A stretch of 64,000 nucleotides of DNA, taken from the NCBI RefSeq assembly GCF_021261325.1, contig NZ_JAJSBI010000034.1:36904-100903 (forward strand), read 5' to 3'. This stretch comes from Streptomyces guryensis (lineage in GTDB: Bacteria > Actinomycetota > Actinomycetes > Streptomycetales > Streptomycetaceae). The notes beneath the pieces were generated by a model. It made no database searches. It was not told where the DNA came from and saw only the letters and a list, made by a program, of their open reading frames with translations. A program made the position numbers and the translations under genes. Positions 1-7,602 of this stretch are shown piece after piece; the stretch's first letter is position 1; the number at the start of each line of letters is the position of its first letter.

Positions 1-1072
1 GGTCCAGGAAGTGGCGGGCTCCCGCCCGCCAGTCCACGTACAGCGTCTTGGTGAGAAAGCTTGCCGCGAGCAGGCGGGCACGGCCCGGCATCCAGCCCTC
101 GTGGCGAAGCTGTCGCAGGGCGGCGTCGACGACGGGGTAGCCCGTGCGGCCGTCCTGCCAGGCTTCGAACTCCTTCGTGGCGTGGCGCCAGCGGTCGTGC
201 CGGGGCCGGTAGTCGTGGCCGGCCGCGTCGGGGCGGCCCGCCAGGACCTGGTGGTGGAAGTCCCGCCAGGCGAGTTGGCGGACGAAGGCCCGCGCACCGG
301 GATCGTCCTGAGCGCGGGCCCGGTGCAGCAGTTCGGTGGGTGAGAGGCAGCCGAAGTGCAGGTAGGGGGAGAGCCGGGAGGTCGCGTCGGCGGCCAGGTC
401 GTCGTGCCGGTCGTCGTATGCGGACAGCGGGCCCGCCAGCCATGACCGCAGCCTGCGGCGGGCCTCGGATTCCCCGCCGGCGGGCCGGCCCGGCGACGCG
501 GAGCCCGACGCGAGGGACCGTGCGCGAGGAAGGCCGGCCGAGCCCACGTCCGGTAGCCGTACGGCGTCCGGTGCCGGCACGACGCCGCGCACGGAGAAGC
601 TCTCCCAGCGGCGGAAGTACGGGGTGAAGACGGCGAAGTGGTCCTTGCCCGCCGGTGTCAGTGCCCCCGGCGGGACGACCGTCAACGAGGCGTCGTGGAC
701 CCGTAGTTCGCGTCGGTCGCCGGCCAGCTCCGCGCGCAGCCGGTCCTCGCGCCGTGCCGCGTAGCGGCTCACCCCGCCCGCGATGTGCACCTCGGTCGCC
801 CCGGTCTCCGCCGCCACCCGGCAGGTCTCCTCGACCACGTCGCCGACGCGCACCACCAGCCGGCCACCCCGAGCCCGCAGGGCCGCGTCGAGGTCGGCCA
901 GGCTCTCGGCGAGGAACGCCGCGCGGTTGGGTCCGGCGAAGCCGGTGCGGCGGATGCCGCTGTCGGCGACGAAGAGCGGGACCACCCGTTCCGCGTCCTT
1001 CAGGGCGGCCTGGAGGACCGGGTTGTCGTGCACCCGCAGGTCGGCGGTGAACAGGGCGAGCGAGACGCGCAC
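1..1072 (-). CDS. Deoxyribodipyrimidine photolyase / cryptochrome family, C-terminus cut by window edge
   Basis: Light-driven repair enzyme for cyclobutane pyrimidine dimers, using FAD and an antenna chromophore. Translating the minus strand from the GTG at 1072 gives an N-terminal Rossmann antenna domain (VSLALFTADLRVHDNPVL), then the FAD-domain signature region with SPYLHFGCLSP and WRDFHHQVL. About 357 codons are present; the family is usually about 450 residues, so the C-terminal FAD-binding part lies outside the window. The gene starts 16 bp after the stop of the SDR/DUF2867 gene on the same strand, so the two are probably co-transcribed. The family call is firm from the motifs. Whether it repairs CPD or acts as a cryptochrome cannot be decided from this part. 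Confidence 0.9.
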   Translation of the reverse strand, partial: MRVSLALFTADLRVHDNPVLQAALKDAERVVPLFVADSGIRRTGFAGPNRAAFLAESLADLDAALRARGGRLVVRVGDVVEETCRVAAETGATEVHIAGGVSRYAARREDRLRAELAGDRRELRVHDASLTVVPPGALTPAGKDHFAVFTPYFRRWESFSVRGVVPAPDAVRLPDVGSAGLPRARSLASGSASPGRPAGGESEARRRLRSWLAGPLSAYDDRHDDLAADATSRLSPYLHFGCLSPTELLHRARAQDDPGARAFVRQLAWRDFHHQVLAGRPDAAGHDYRPRHDRWRHATKEFEAWQDGRTGYPVVDAALRQLRHEGWMPGRARLLAASFLTKTLYVDWRAGARHFLD

Positions 1073-1088
1073 GGTTCCTTGAGCCCCC

Positions 1089-2600
1089 TCAGCGGATGTG
1101 GGCCGGTTCCGGGGTGGCCGATTCGGCCGCGGCGGCGATGTTGCGGGCCATGCCGCCGAAAACCGCGGCGTGGAACGGCGCCACACCCCACCAGTAGGCG
1201 TGCCCGGCCAGGCCGTGCGGATGGAACAGGGCCCGCTGCCGGTACACCGTGCGTCCCTGTGGATCCTGGTCGACGGCCAGCTCCAGCCAGGCCAGGCCCG
1301 GCAGACGCATCTCCGCGCGCAACCGGAGCAGCCGGCCCGGCTCGATCTCCTCCACCCGCCAGAAGTCCAGGCTGTCGCCGACCCGCAGCCGGGTCGCGTC
1401 CCGGCGGCCCCGGCGCAGACCGACACCGCCCACCAGGGTGTCCAGCCGGCCCCGCAGGGACCAGGCGAGCTGCGAGGAGTACCAGCCGTTCTCGCCGCCG
1501 ATCGCCTCCACCACCCGCCACAGGGCCTGTGGCGACGCCGCGACCGTGCGCTCGCGGTGATCCGTGTAGAGGCTCCCGCCCGCCCAGTGGGGGTCGGTGG
1601 GCAGCGGGTCGCTCGGGGCCCGGGGAGCCGAGGCCGACGACCATCTGGTGGCGACGTCCGCCTCCTGCACGCGCCGCAGAGCCAGCCGGATCGCCCGGTC
1701 GAGGGTGACCGGTCCCTCCGGAGGGTCAGGCACGTAACGGACGATGTCCCGCTCGGCGCAGACGACCTCGTGCTTCAGCGACTCGACCAGCGGGCGCGCG
1801 AGGGCGCCCGGCACCGGGGTGACCAGGCCGACCCAGAGACTGGACAGTCGGGGGGTGAGCAGCGGAACGGGAACGATGACGCGTCTCGGCAGCCCGGCGA
1901 CGACGGCGTACCGCCGCATCATCTCCTCGTACGTGACGATGTCCGGTCCGCCGATGTCGAAGGCGCGGTTCACGTCGTACGGCAGCCTCGCGCATCCCAC
2001 GAGGAAGCGCAGCACGTCGCGGACGGCGATGGGCTGGATGCGGGTGCGTACCCAGCTCGGGGTCACCATCACGGGAAGCCGCTCGGTCAGATACCGCAGC
2101 ATCTCGAACGAGGCCGAACCCGACCCGATGATCACGGCTGCCCGCAGTACGGCGGTCGGCACGCCCGAGGCCAGGAGGATGCGGCCCACTTCGGTGCGGG
2201 ACCGCAGATGGGGTGACAGTGCGCGCTCGGGTACTCCGGAAGGGCTCAGACCGCCGAGGTAGACGATCCGGCGGATTCCGGCGGCCCGCGCCTGCTCACC
2301 GAAGATCCGGGCGGCGCGCCGGTCGGTCTCCTCGAAGCCCCGACCGGTGCCCAGCGCGTGCACCAGGTAGTACGCGACGTCCGTGCCCTCCATGGCCGCA
2401 CGTACGGCCCCCTCGTCCGTCACGTCCCCGCGCAGGACCTCCGCCCGCCCGGCCCACGGATGGTCCCGCAGCTTGCCGGGCGTGCGGGCCAGGCAGCGCA
2501 CGGAATGCCCGGCGGCCAGCAGCTCCGGCACCAGCCTGCCGCCCAGGTAACCGGTGGCGCCGGTGACCAGACAGCGCAGCGGCCGGCCGTCGTCGGTCAT
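1089..2600 (-). CDS. SDR-family NAD(P)-binding oxidoreductase with C-terminal DUF2867-like domain
   Basis: A 503-residue atypical short-chain dehydrogenase. The N-terminal Rossmann fold opens with the dinucleotide motif VTGATGYLGGRL at about residues 12-23, and the NmrA/epimerase-like part runs to about residue 300. The rest (from about TDPHWAGGSLYTDHRERTV) matches the DUF2867/SRPBCC-like C-terminus found in actinobacterial proteins of this type. The ATG at 2600 is chosen because MTDDGRPLRCLVTG places the Rossmann motif at the usual distance from the N-terminus; the frame is open further upstream without family-like sequence. It lies directly upstream of the photolyase. That pairing suggests a light- or damage-related job, but the substrate is unknown. 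Confidence 0.82.
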   Translation of the reverse strand: MTDDGRPLRCLVTGATGYLGGRLVPELLAAGHSVRCLARTPGKLRDHPWAGRAEVLRGDVTDEGAVRAAMEGTDVAYYLVHALGTGRGFEETDRRAARIFGEQARAAGIRRIVYLGGLSPSGVPERALSPHLRSRTEVGRILLASGVPTAVLRAAVIIGSGSASFEMLRYLTERLPVMVTPSWVRTRIQPIAVRDVLRFLVGCARLPYDVNRAFDIGGPDIVTYEEMMRRYAVVAGLPRRVIVPVPLLTPRLSSLWVGLVTPVPGALARPLVESLKHEVVCAERDIVRYVPDPPEGPVTLDRAIRLALRRVQEADVATRWSSASAPRAPSDPLPTDPHWAGGSLYTDHRERTVAASPQALWRVVEAIGGENGWYSSQLAWSLRGRLDTLVGGVGLRRGRRDATRLRVGDSLDFWRVEEIEPGRLLRLRAEMRLPGLAWLELAVDQDPQGRTVYRQRALFHPHGLAGHAYWWGVAPFHAAVFGGMARNIAAAAESATPEPAHIR

Positions 2601-3115
2601 TCCGATCGCAACCCTGCGTGTCGACGGCGCCTTGTCCGGCGACGCCCGGCGGGCCGGGACGCGGCAAACGGCATGGCTCTCATGTCCTCCCGGACGGTGC
2701 CCTCGGATGTGCCTGTGGCTGCTCCTCTGAACCCATGCTTGGGGCCGACAAGGGGCACCGCAACCCGGCCGTGCCCGCCAGCAGCAGCTCGTCCCGGGTA
2801 ACCCATCACATCGCAACGTGACGCTGACCTGCCCTTTCACATGGATGAGCCGGAGGCGAGTCCAGGGCTGCCGGAAGGCCGGACGTACCGGCGACGGCAA
2901 TGATCACGCGGCGGATCCGGAACCCGAGCCGGTCTCACGCCGAACAGCGTCGGTGGCCGCGTCACCGGCCTCGGTCTTGGACGCTGTGGGGGCAGAGGTG
3001 GTGAGAAGGCACCGTAGAAGGGCCGGGCACTGAGTGACGGTTCACCGCTGTCAGCGCCCACCCCGGTTCGAGGTCGGCCGACCTCGGCGCGGACTCTGGC
3101 GGGATGATGGCCGCT
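2601..3115. other. Divergent intergenic region, no gene seen
   Basis: This stretch separates the divergent SDR/DUF2867 operon and the DUF5990 gene. Open frames exist on both strands, but none has a recognisable motif or a convincing ribosome-binding site. It should hold the promoters of both flanking transcripts. I could not assign a -35/-10 pair with confidence. Confidence 0.5.
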
Positions 3116-3583
3116 ATGCGCATACGCATCGACGCCGTCGACCTGCCCGGTCCCAGCCGCCCCGCCCTTGTCGACGGCGAAGTCCCCGCCCACGGCAACC
3201 TCCACGTCGCTGTGCAACGCCGCGACCGTCCGGACGAAGTCCTTGAGCCACAGCCCGGCGACGGACCGTCCGCGACGTGGACCCTGGAGTGCACCGCGAG
3301 CGCCTCGCCGACCGGCACCGAGGTCAAAGGCCCCTACGTGCAGGACCGTCTGGGCCGACGGTTCATCTATCTGTCGTGGGGCACGGTCGACGAGTCGGGC
3401 ACCTTCACGATGTTCCGCCGCGCCAAGCTCATGCTCGACGTCATCCCCGCCGACGTACTCGCCGCAGCCGCACGCGGCGGGCTGCTGGTCGGACGCCTCG
3501 GCCTGACCGACGCGCAGGGCGGGCCCCTGTGCGCGCGCGTCGAGCCCCCTCACATCACCTGGACCGCCGAACGCGCCGGCTAG
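3116..3583 (+). CDS. DUF5990 family protein
   Basis: A 155-residue protein starting MRIRIDAVDLPG and ending WTAERAG, the typical length and N-terminus of the DUF5990 family of Streptomyces. The middle has GPYVQDRLGRRFIYLSWG and a C-terminal helix-rich part with RAKLMLDVIPADVL. Three in-frame ATGs lie close together (3104, 3107, 3116). I chose 3116 because MRIRI is the family-like start. No signal peptide or membrane segment is visible, so it is probably cytoplasmic. The function of the family is not known to me. Confidence 0.75.
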   Translation: MRIRIDAVDLPGPSRPALVDGEVPAHGNLHVAVQRRDRPDEVLEPQPGDGPSATWTLECTASASPTGTEVKGPYVQDRLGRRFIYLSWGTVDESGTFTMFRRAKLMLDVIPADVLAAAARGGLLVGRLGLTDAQGGPLCARVEPPHITWTAERAG

Positions 3584-3791
3584 GAGCGGTTGCACACCGC
3601 CCCTCGGGGGCAACGCTTGTGCGGCGTGCGCCGTCGGTGATCACCGAGGTGAAGCCGGGCGGGACACGGGGATTCTCGTGGCGGCAGGCGCGGCACTGTT
3701 CGATGGGGTGGCCGTCCGGGCGGAGCGGCGGCCGGCAGCCCGGCGAAAAGTATCCGACCGGCGAACCGGCCACCCGCCCGGTGGACGACAT
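3555..3791 (-). CDS. Possible small cysteine-motif protein (uncertain)
   Basis: On the minus strand the stretch around 3640-3750 reads GCRPPLRPDGHPIEQCRACR followed by a hydrophobic FTSVIT. It has almost exclusively G/C third codon positions and a Cys-X17-Cys-X2-Cys pattern that could bind a metal. An ATG at 3791 opens the frame, but I see no good Shine-Dalgarno, and the basic tail (RRVRRSR) does not look protein-like. It overlaps the 3-prime end of the DUF5990 gene by 29 bp in convergent orientation. It may be a real short gene, or a remnant of a longer one. Confidence 0.25.
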   Translation of the reverse strand: MSSTGRVAGSPVGYFSPGCRPPLRPDGHPIEQCRACRHENPRVPPGFTSVITDGARRTSVAPEGRCATAPSRRVRRSR

Positions 3792-4101
3792 GGGGATGCC
3801 CACACGAGCCGCCGTGGCTGCGGCCGTCGGCGTCGTGCCCCTTCCGGGCCGATGTGACCTTCCTCGCGGAAGGGGGGTCTCGGCAGGGTGGCCGCTTCCC
3901 CGCCCGTCAACGACGACGGCGGCGGCACATGACGCATCGACGGAGGTGGGGGCCCTGTGGCCGGAAGCGTTCGACGGGAACGCTTCATCCGCGCGGATCA
4001 ATATCTGCATCCGCGAAGCCAGAAATAGGCACGGTACACGGCGAGTATTCCTCGATCGCCGACCCGAGCAGAATTACTGACCGAACAGGGTCGCTCGCAC
4101 C
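3792..4101. other. Intergenic region upstream of the first cold-shock gene
   Basis: No supported gene lies here. The right end, from about 4000, becomes noticeably less GC-rich (reads around aataggcacggtacac and gcagaattactgacc), as expected for the promoter region of the cold-shock gene that follows. Confidence 0.5.
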
Positions 4102-4227
4102 GTGCTAACGTCGTTCTCAGTTGCAGGTGTGGTTGCCAGAAGGTTCATTTCCCGACGGTCCAATCAGCACGGCGACGCAGAATCCGCACAGGGCGGATTC
4201 CGACATCGTCTCCGAAGGAGAAATGAC
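4102..4227 (+). promoter_or_regulatory. Cold-shock gene promoter and structured leader (copy 1)
   Basis: GTGCTAACGT at 4102-4111 looks like an extended -10 element (TAACGT with an upstream TG). It is followed by TTGCAG and GGTTGCCAGA at 4131-4140. The same order and spacing recur before the second cold-shock gene (GTGCTACCGT at 55011, GGTTACCAGA at 55039; 29 and 28 bp start to start). Further down, an 8-bp perfect hairpin GAATCCGC/GCGGATTC (4180-4187 and 4193-4200) precedes the Shine-Dalgarno AAGGAG at 4215-4220. The inferred leader is about 110 nt, typical of cold-shock mRNAs with structured 5-prime UTRs. The transcription start is inferred, not seen. Confidence 0.55.
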
Positions 4228-4431
4228 ATGACTACTGGCACCGTGAAGTGGTTCAACGCAGAAAAGGGCTTCGGCTTCATCGAGCAGGACGGCGGCGGCC
4301 CCGACGTCTTCGCCCACTACTCGAACATCGCCGCCCAGGGCTTCCGTGAGCTGCAGGAAGGCCAGAAGGTGTCGTTCGACATCGCGCAGGGCCAGAAGGG
4401 CCCCACGGCCGAGAACATCGTTCCCGCCTGA
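4228..4431 (+). CDS. Cold-shock protein, CspA family
   Basis: A 67-residue single cold-shock domain, MTTGTVKWFNAEKGFGFIEQ onward, with RNP1 (KGFGFI) and RNP2-like (VFAHYS) nucleic-acid-binding motifs. It acts as an RNA chaperone or antiterminator in the cytoplasm. The start has a strong AAGGAG ribosome-binding site. A perfect hairpin terminator lies 25 bp after the stop, and a DEAD-box helicase follows in the same direction. It is about 90% identical by eye to the protein at 55175. The family assignment is unambiguous; which stress induces it is inference. Confidence 0.97.
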   Translation: MTTGTVKWFNAEKGFGFIEQDGGGPDVFAHYSNIAAQGFRELQEGQKVSFDIAQGQKGPTAENIVPA

Positions 4432-4456
4432 CACCGGCAACAACGCATACTTCGTA

Positions 4457-4490
4457 GCTGGGGCCCGCACCTTGGGGTGCGGGCCCCAGC
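4457..4490 (+). terminator. Hairpin terminator after cold-shock gene (copy 1)
   Basis: A 15-bp perfect inverted repeat (GCTGGGGCCCGCACC at 4457-4471 and its complement at 4476-4490) with a 4-nt loop lies just after the csp stop codon. There is no U-tract, which is common for Streptomyces terminators. The equivalent hairpin follows the second csp gene. Confidence 0.85.
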
Positions 4491-4671
4491 TCAGTGCATT
4501 TCAGGGCGCATGACGGGAAGGCTCCGCCACGTCACCGACCGGGGACGATTCCCCGTCGATCGACTCGACGCCCATCGCCTCCGGCTCGTTCTCGCGATTC
4601 TCTGCGCCTTTCATTTTGCTGCGGAAATTCCTTGCTACGTGCCTACGTGCTCACATCGAGGAAGGTTCCGC

Positions 4672-6156
4672 TTGAACCGCGCACGCACCGCACGCACGAC
4701 CCGTACCTACGACCGCTCCCGAGGTTCCGCCGCCGAGCGCTCGAGGGCTCCGCGGCGCGGCAATGCCCACGGACGGCGCCCGGCCACACCCCAGGGCGAG
4801 TTCGCGCTGCCGGTGACGCTCACGCCGGCGCTGTCCGCCGTCGAGTCGTTCGCCGACCTTGCCCTGCCGGCACCGTTGCTGGCCACGCTCGGCCACGAGG
4901 GCGTGAGCGTGCCGTTCCCCATCCAGGGGGCGACGCTGCCGAACTCCCTCGCCGGACGTGACGTGCTCGGCCGCGGCCGTACCGGGTCGGGCAAGACCCT
5001 GGCCTTCGGCCTCGCGGTGCTGGCCCGTACGGCGGGTCGGCGCGCAGAGCCACGGCAGCCGCTCGCCCTGGTCCTGGTCCCCACCCGCGAACTCGCCCAG
5101 CAGGTGACCGACGCGCTCACCCCGTACGCCCGTTCCGTGAGGCTGCGGCTGGCGACCGTGGTCGGCGGGATGTCCATCGGCAGGCAGGCCGGCGCGCTGC
5201 GGGCCGGCGCGGAGGTCGTCGTCGCGACGCCGGGGCGGCTCAAGGACCTCATCGGCCGCGGCGACTGCCGGCTGGACGACGTCGCCATCACCGTCCTCGA
5301 CGAGGCCGACCAGATGGCCGACATGGGCTTCATGCCGCAGGTCACCGCCCTGCTCGACCAGGTGCGCCCCGAAGGGCAGCGGATGCTCTTCTCCGCCACC
5401 CTGGACCGCAACGTCGACCTGCTCGTCCGCCGCTACCTGACCGACCCGGTGGTGCACTCCGTCGACCCCTCCGCGGGAGCGGTCACCACGATGGAACACC
5501 ACGTGTTCCACGTGCACGAGGCGGACAAGCACCGGACGACCACCGAGATCGCGGCACGAGACGGCCGGGTGATCATGTTCCTGGACACCAAGCACGCCGT
5601 CGACCGGCTCACCGAGCACCTGCTGAACAGCGGCGTCCGCGCGGCGTCCCTGCACGGCGGCAAGTCCCAGCCGCAGCGCACGCGGACCCTCGCCCAGTTC
5701 AGGACCGGACATGTGACGGTACTGGTGGCGACCAACGTCGCGGCGCGCGGGATCCACGTCGACAACCTCGACCTGGTCGTCAACGTCGATCCGCCCACCG
5801 ACCACAAGGACTACCTGCACCGCGGCGGCCGTACCGCCCGCGCCGGAGAGTCCGGCAGTGTCGTCACCCTGGTGACTCCCGGCCAGCGCCGCGACATGAC
5901 CCGGCTGATGACCGCGGCCGGCATCGCCCCCCGGATCACCCCGGTGCGTTCGGGTGAGGCGGAACTGAGCCGCATCACCGGGGCCCAGGCCCCTTCCGGT
6001 GTCCCCGTGGTCATCACCGCGCCCGTCGCGGAACGCCCCCGCCGCTCCGCGGCTTCCTCCTCCCGGGGCCGCCGTGATCGCCCTGCCCAGGGGCGCGCCA
6101 CCGGACGAGCCGGGCGGAACAGGGCGCAGCGGCCCGCCTTCGACTCGGCTGCGTAG
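4672..6156 (+). CDS. DEAD-box ATP-dependent RNA helicase (copy 1)
   Basis: A 494-residue helicase that unwinds RNA structure. Seen in order: a basic N-terminal extension, Q motif (FPIQ), motif I RTGSGKT, Ia PTRELAQQ, Ib TPGRL, II VLDEADQMADMGF, III SAT, IV IMFLDTKH, V ATNVAARGI and VI HRGGRTARAG, then a basic Arg-rich tail. I chose the TTG at 4672 (LNRARTART) because GAGGAAGG lies just upstream and the paralogue at 55598 begins with the equivalent MNRTART after the same spacing. It lies behind the cold-shock gene and terminator with a 240-bp leader. The context fits RNA remodelling in cold or stress. The frame is open further upstream, but that part is leader. Confidence 0.95.
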   Translation: MNRARTARTTRTYDRSRGSAAERSRAPRRGNAHGRRPATPQGEFALPVTLTPALSAVESFADLALPAPLLATLGHEGVSVPFPIQGATLPNSLAGRDVLGRGRTGSGKTLAFGLAVLARTAGRRAEPRQPLALVLVPTRELAQQVTDALTPYARSVRLRLATVVGGMSIGRQAGALRAGAEVVVATPGRLKDLIGRGDCRLDDVAITVLDEADQMADMGFMPQVTALLDQVRPEGQRMLFSATLDRNVDLLVRRYLTDPVVHSVDPSAGAVTTMEHHVFHVHEADKHRTTTEIAARDGRVIMFLDTKHAVDRLTEHLLNSGVRAASLHGGKSQPQRTRTLAQFRTGHVTVLVATNVAARGIHVDNLDLVVNVDPPTDHKDYLHRGGRTARAGESGSVVTLVTPGQRRDMTRLMTAAGIAPRITPVRSGEAELSRITGAQAPSGVPVVITAPVAERPRRSAASSSRGRRDRPAQGRATGRAGRNRAQRPAFDSAA

Positions 6157-6192
6157 AGGCATCGCTTCGCCCCATCCACGTAGAGGCATCGC
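6152..6192 (+). repeat. 14-bp direct repeat at the helicase stop codon
   Basis: CGTAGAGGCATCGC occurs at 6152-6165, overlapping the helicase TAG stop, and again at 6179-6192, a 27-bp period. It lies in the leader of the CBS-domain gene. Its role is unknown; it could be a small tandem duplication. Confidence 0.6.
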
Positions 6193-6233
6193 CAGAAGGC
6201 ACCCATCCCTCACCCCCCTCCATGGAGGCAGCT

Positions 6234-6593
6234 TTGACACCGGTTCAGATGCAGCGGCAACCGGCGGTTCGCTTCACCATGAGCGCAGTCGACGACAAGG
6301 AAGCGGCCGGACCCCGGGTCCGGGACGACATGACCGTCGAGGTCGCCCTGTCCCTCATGGCCGGTGCCCGTGTCGAGTTCCTGCTCCTGTGCGACGGGGA
6401 CGATCAGTGCACGGGCGCGGTCACCCGGGCCGAACTCGCCGTTCACCGCAGCAGTTCCGTCTACACGGACCGGCTGCGTCTACGGGACGTCCTCGACGAG
6501 CCGTCCGCCTCGCCCGTCCTTCGGCCCGTCACCGGCGGGGCACGCGGCCGGGCACACGGCCGGGCCGCGGGCGTCCTCGCCCTCTCCCACTGA
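6234..6593 (+). CDS. CBS-domain-like small protein of the cold-shock locus
   Basis: A 119-residue cytoplasmic protein. The segment VRDDMTVEVALSLMAGARVEFLLLCDGDDQCTGAVTRAEL has the strand-helix-strand layout of one CBS motif, which senses adenylates in many proteins. A second half, ending in a disordered Arg/Gly stretch, is too degenerate to call a full CBS pair. I prefer the TTG at 6234 because GGAGG at 6224-6228 lies at good distance; the ATG at 6222 overlaps that Shine-Dalgarno. It sits between the helicase and the SCO5918-type gene. From memory, this order is conserved in Streptomyces. Confidence 0.7.
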   Translation: MTPVQMQRQPAVRFTMSAVDDKEAAGPRVRDDMTVEVALSLMAGARVEFLLLCDGDDQCTGAVTRAELAVHRSSSVYTDRLRLRDVLDEPSASPVLRPVTGGARGRAHGRAAGVLALSH

Positions 6594-6641
6594 TCCGGCT
6601 CACCCCGCCCAGCCCGTTCTCCTTCTCCCTGTGAGGGCATC

Positions 6642-6953
6642 ATGCGCTGTGTCATCGCCCGGTACCCGTTCGACCTGAGCAAGAGCGGAGTGCTGGCCTC
6701 GATGAAGGGCCTCGCGCCCGAGATCGTGACGGGTGAGTCCGTGACGATCGGCCGCCGCCGCTACCCCGTCAAGCAGGTGGGCGAGGTCGTCACCCGACAG
6801 GACCGCCGCGACTTCACCGGCAGCGAAGTCATCCGGGCCATGACCCGCCTCGGCTTCACCTGCCATGCCCGCCCCGACGCCGCGCCCGTGCGGGTCTCCG
6901 CTCCGCTCCAGACCTCGTCGGCGCTGCTCGGCGCCGCCTGCCTGGACGGATGA
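6642..6953 (+). CDS. SCO5918 family protein
   Basis: A 103-residue protein, MRCVIARYPFDLSKSGVLAS onward, matching the family named after S. coelicolor SCO5918, which lies beside the cold-shock/helicase locus. It has a short beta-rich N-terminus, then GRRRYPVKQVGEVVTRQDRRDFTGSEVIRAM and a hydrophobic C-terminus. No signal peptide or transmembrane helix is evident. It is the last gene before a strong terminator, so helicase-CBS-SCO5918 probably form one transcription unit. Its molecular function is not known to me. Confidence 0.8.
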   Translation: MRCVIARYPFDLSKSGVLASMKGLAPEIVTGESVTIGRRRYPVKQVGEVVTRQDRRDFTGSEVIRAMTRLGFTCHARPDAAPVRVSAPLQTSSALLGAACLDG

Positions 6954-6985
6954 GGACGGGCGGCAAAACCGCCATTCGGATTCCG

Positions 6986-7023
6986 ATGAGGGCCCTGCCG
7001 ACACACGTCGGCAGGGCCCTCAT
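6986..7023 (+). terminator. Strong hairpin terminator closing the cold-shock locus
   Basis: A 17-bp perfect inverted repeat (arms 6986-7002 and 7007-7023) with loop ACAC lies 33 bp after the SCO5918-type stop. It has no U-tract but is symmetrical, so it may also stop transcription from the other side. Confidence 0.9.
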
Positions 7024-7545
7024 CGCCGTCCCGCCGCCCGCGACCCGCTGCCGCTGCCGCTGCCGCTGCCCGCGAACGGACCGGGCCACTGAGGCCCGCG
7101 CCACCTGACGGCCTTGCCCGGGAGGCCTAGCCGCGATACCGCCGCCCACGACGACTGCGTCACCCGTCGTTGCAGGTCACAGGCTATCTGTTCCCTCAGG
7201 CAGGTGAAATCTACTCTTGTCAGAGTAGACATTGGGCTCTGACCCAGTTAGCCTTTTCCTCGTCGACACAGGTCAAGCGAGACCCGGCAGACACGAACTG
7301 GCGGGTTGCAGTACATGAAGTTCGCAAAGCAGTGCAGTTCTGGTTCAAAGCAAGGACGGAGGACGCAGACGCCATCGGATCGCCCGGCCCGAGACGCACT
7401 CGGCCGGGTACCGCAAGACCCCGGATTGGAAGGTGGTCCCCGGTCACGCAGCCGCGATCCCCGCACCCCCCTTCTGCAGGGCTGGTAGCGGAAAACAGAA
7501 GGTCGGCAGAGCATTAGGGCCGACGGATGGTGTTGAATTTCCTTC
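7024..7545. other. Long non-coding region, possibly containing an RNA element
   Basis: No convincing gene lies in these 520 bp. The part from about 7166 to 7345 is clearly less GC-rich than its surroundings. It contains a 7-bp hairpin CTACTCT-tgtc-AGAGTAG (7211-7228) and several short repeats around GCAGT/GTGCAG at 7300-7330. The next gene on the plus strand starts only at 7603, so this could be a long leader, a small RNA, or the end of a minus-strand transcript (a 70-codon frame, 7232 to 7020, ends inside the terminator). I cannot choose between these. Confidence 0.35.
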
Positions 7546-7577
7546 GGGGCCCTGGTGCCGTACGGCACCAGGGCCCC
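7546..7577. promoter_or_regulatory. 32-bp perfect palindrome upstream of the MerR-like gene
   Basis: Positions 7546-7561 are exactly complementary to 7562-7577, with no loop. The site begins GGGGCCCTGGTGCC, and its centre is GTAC. It ends 25 bp before the ATG at 7603. A second small palindrome, CGTTGCACAACG, lies between it and the start. It could be a protein-binding operator, possibly for the adjacent MerR-like regulator, or a hairpin attenuator (14-bp stem, GTAC loop) in the leader. Confidence 0.65.
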
Positions 7578-7602
7578 TCGACGCGTTGCACAACGAGGTG
7601 AC

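Noticed and set aside
4651..6240. 529-codon open frame antisense to the first DEAD-box helicase
   Set aside because: A GC-rich codon-bias shadow. It has no family motifs, and the sense frame contains all nine helicase motifs.
7020..7232. 70-codon minus-strand frame MSTLTRVDFTCLREQIACDL
   Set aside because: It ends inside the terminator hairpin, has no ribosome-binding site, and turns into low-complexity sequence.
7430..7480. Run of C residues (cacccccctt) suggesting a 6C-type RNA motif
   Set aside because: Only one C-run is present and the second hairpin needed for that motif is missing.
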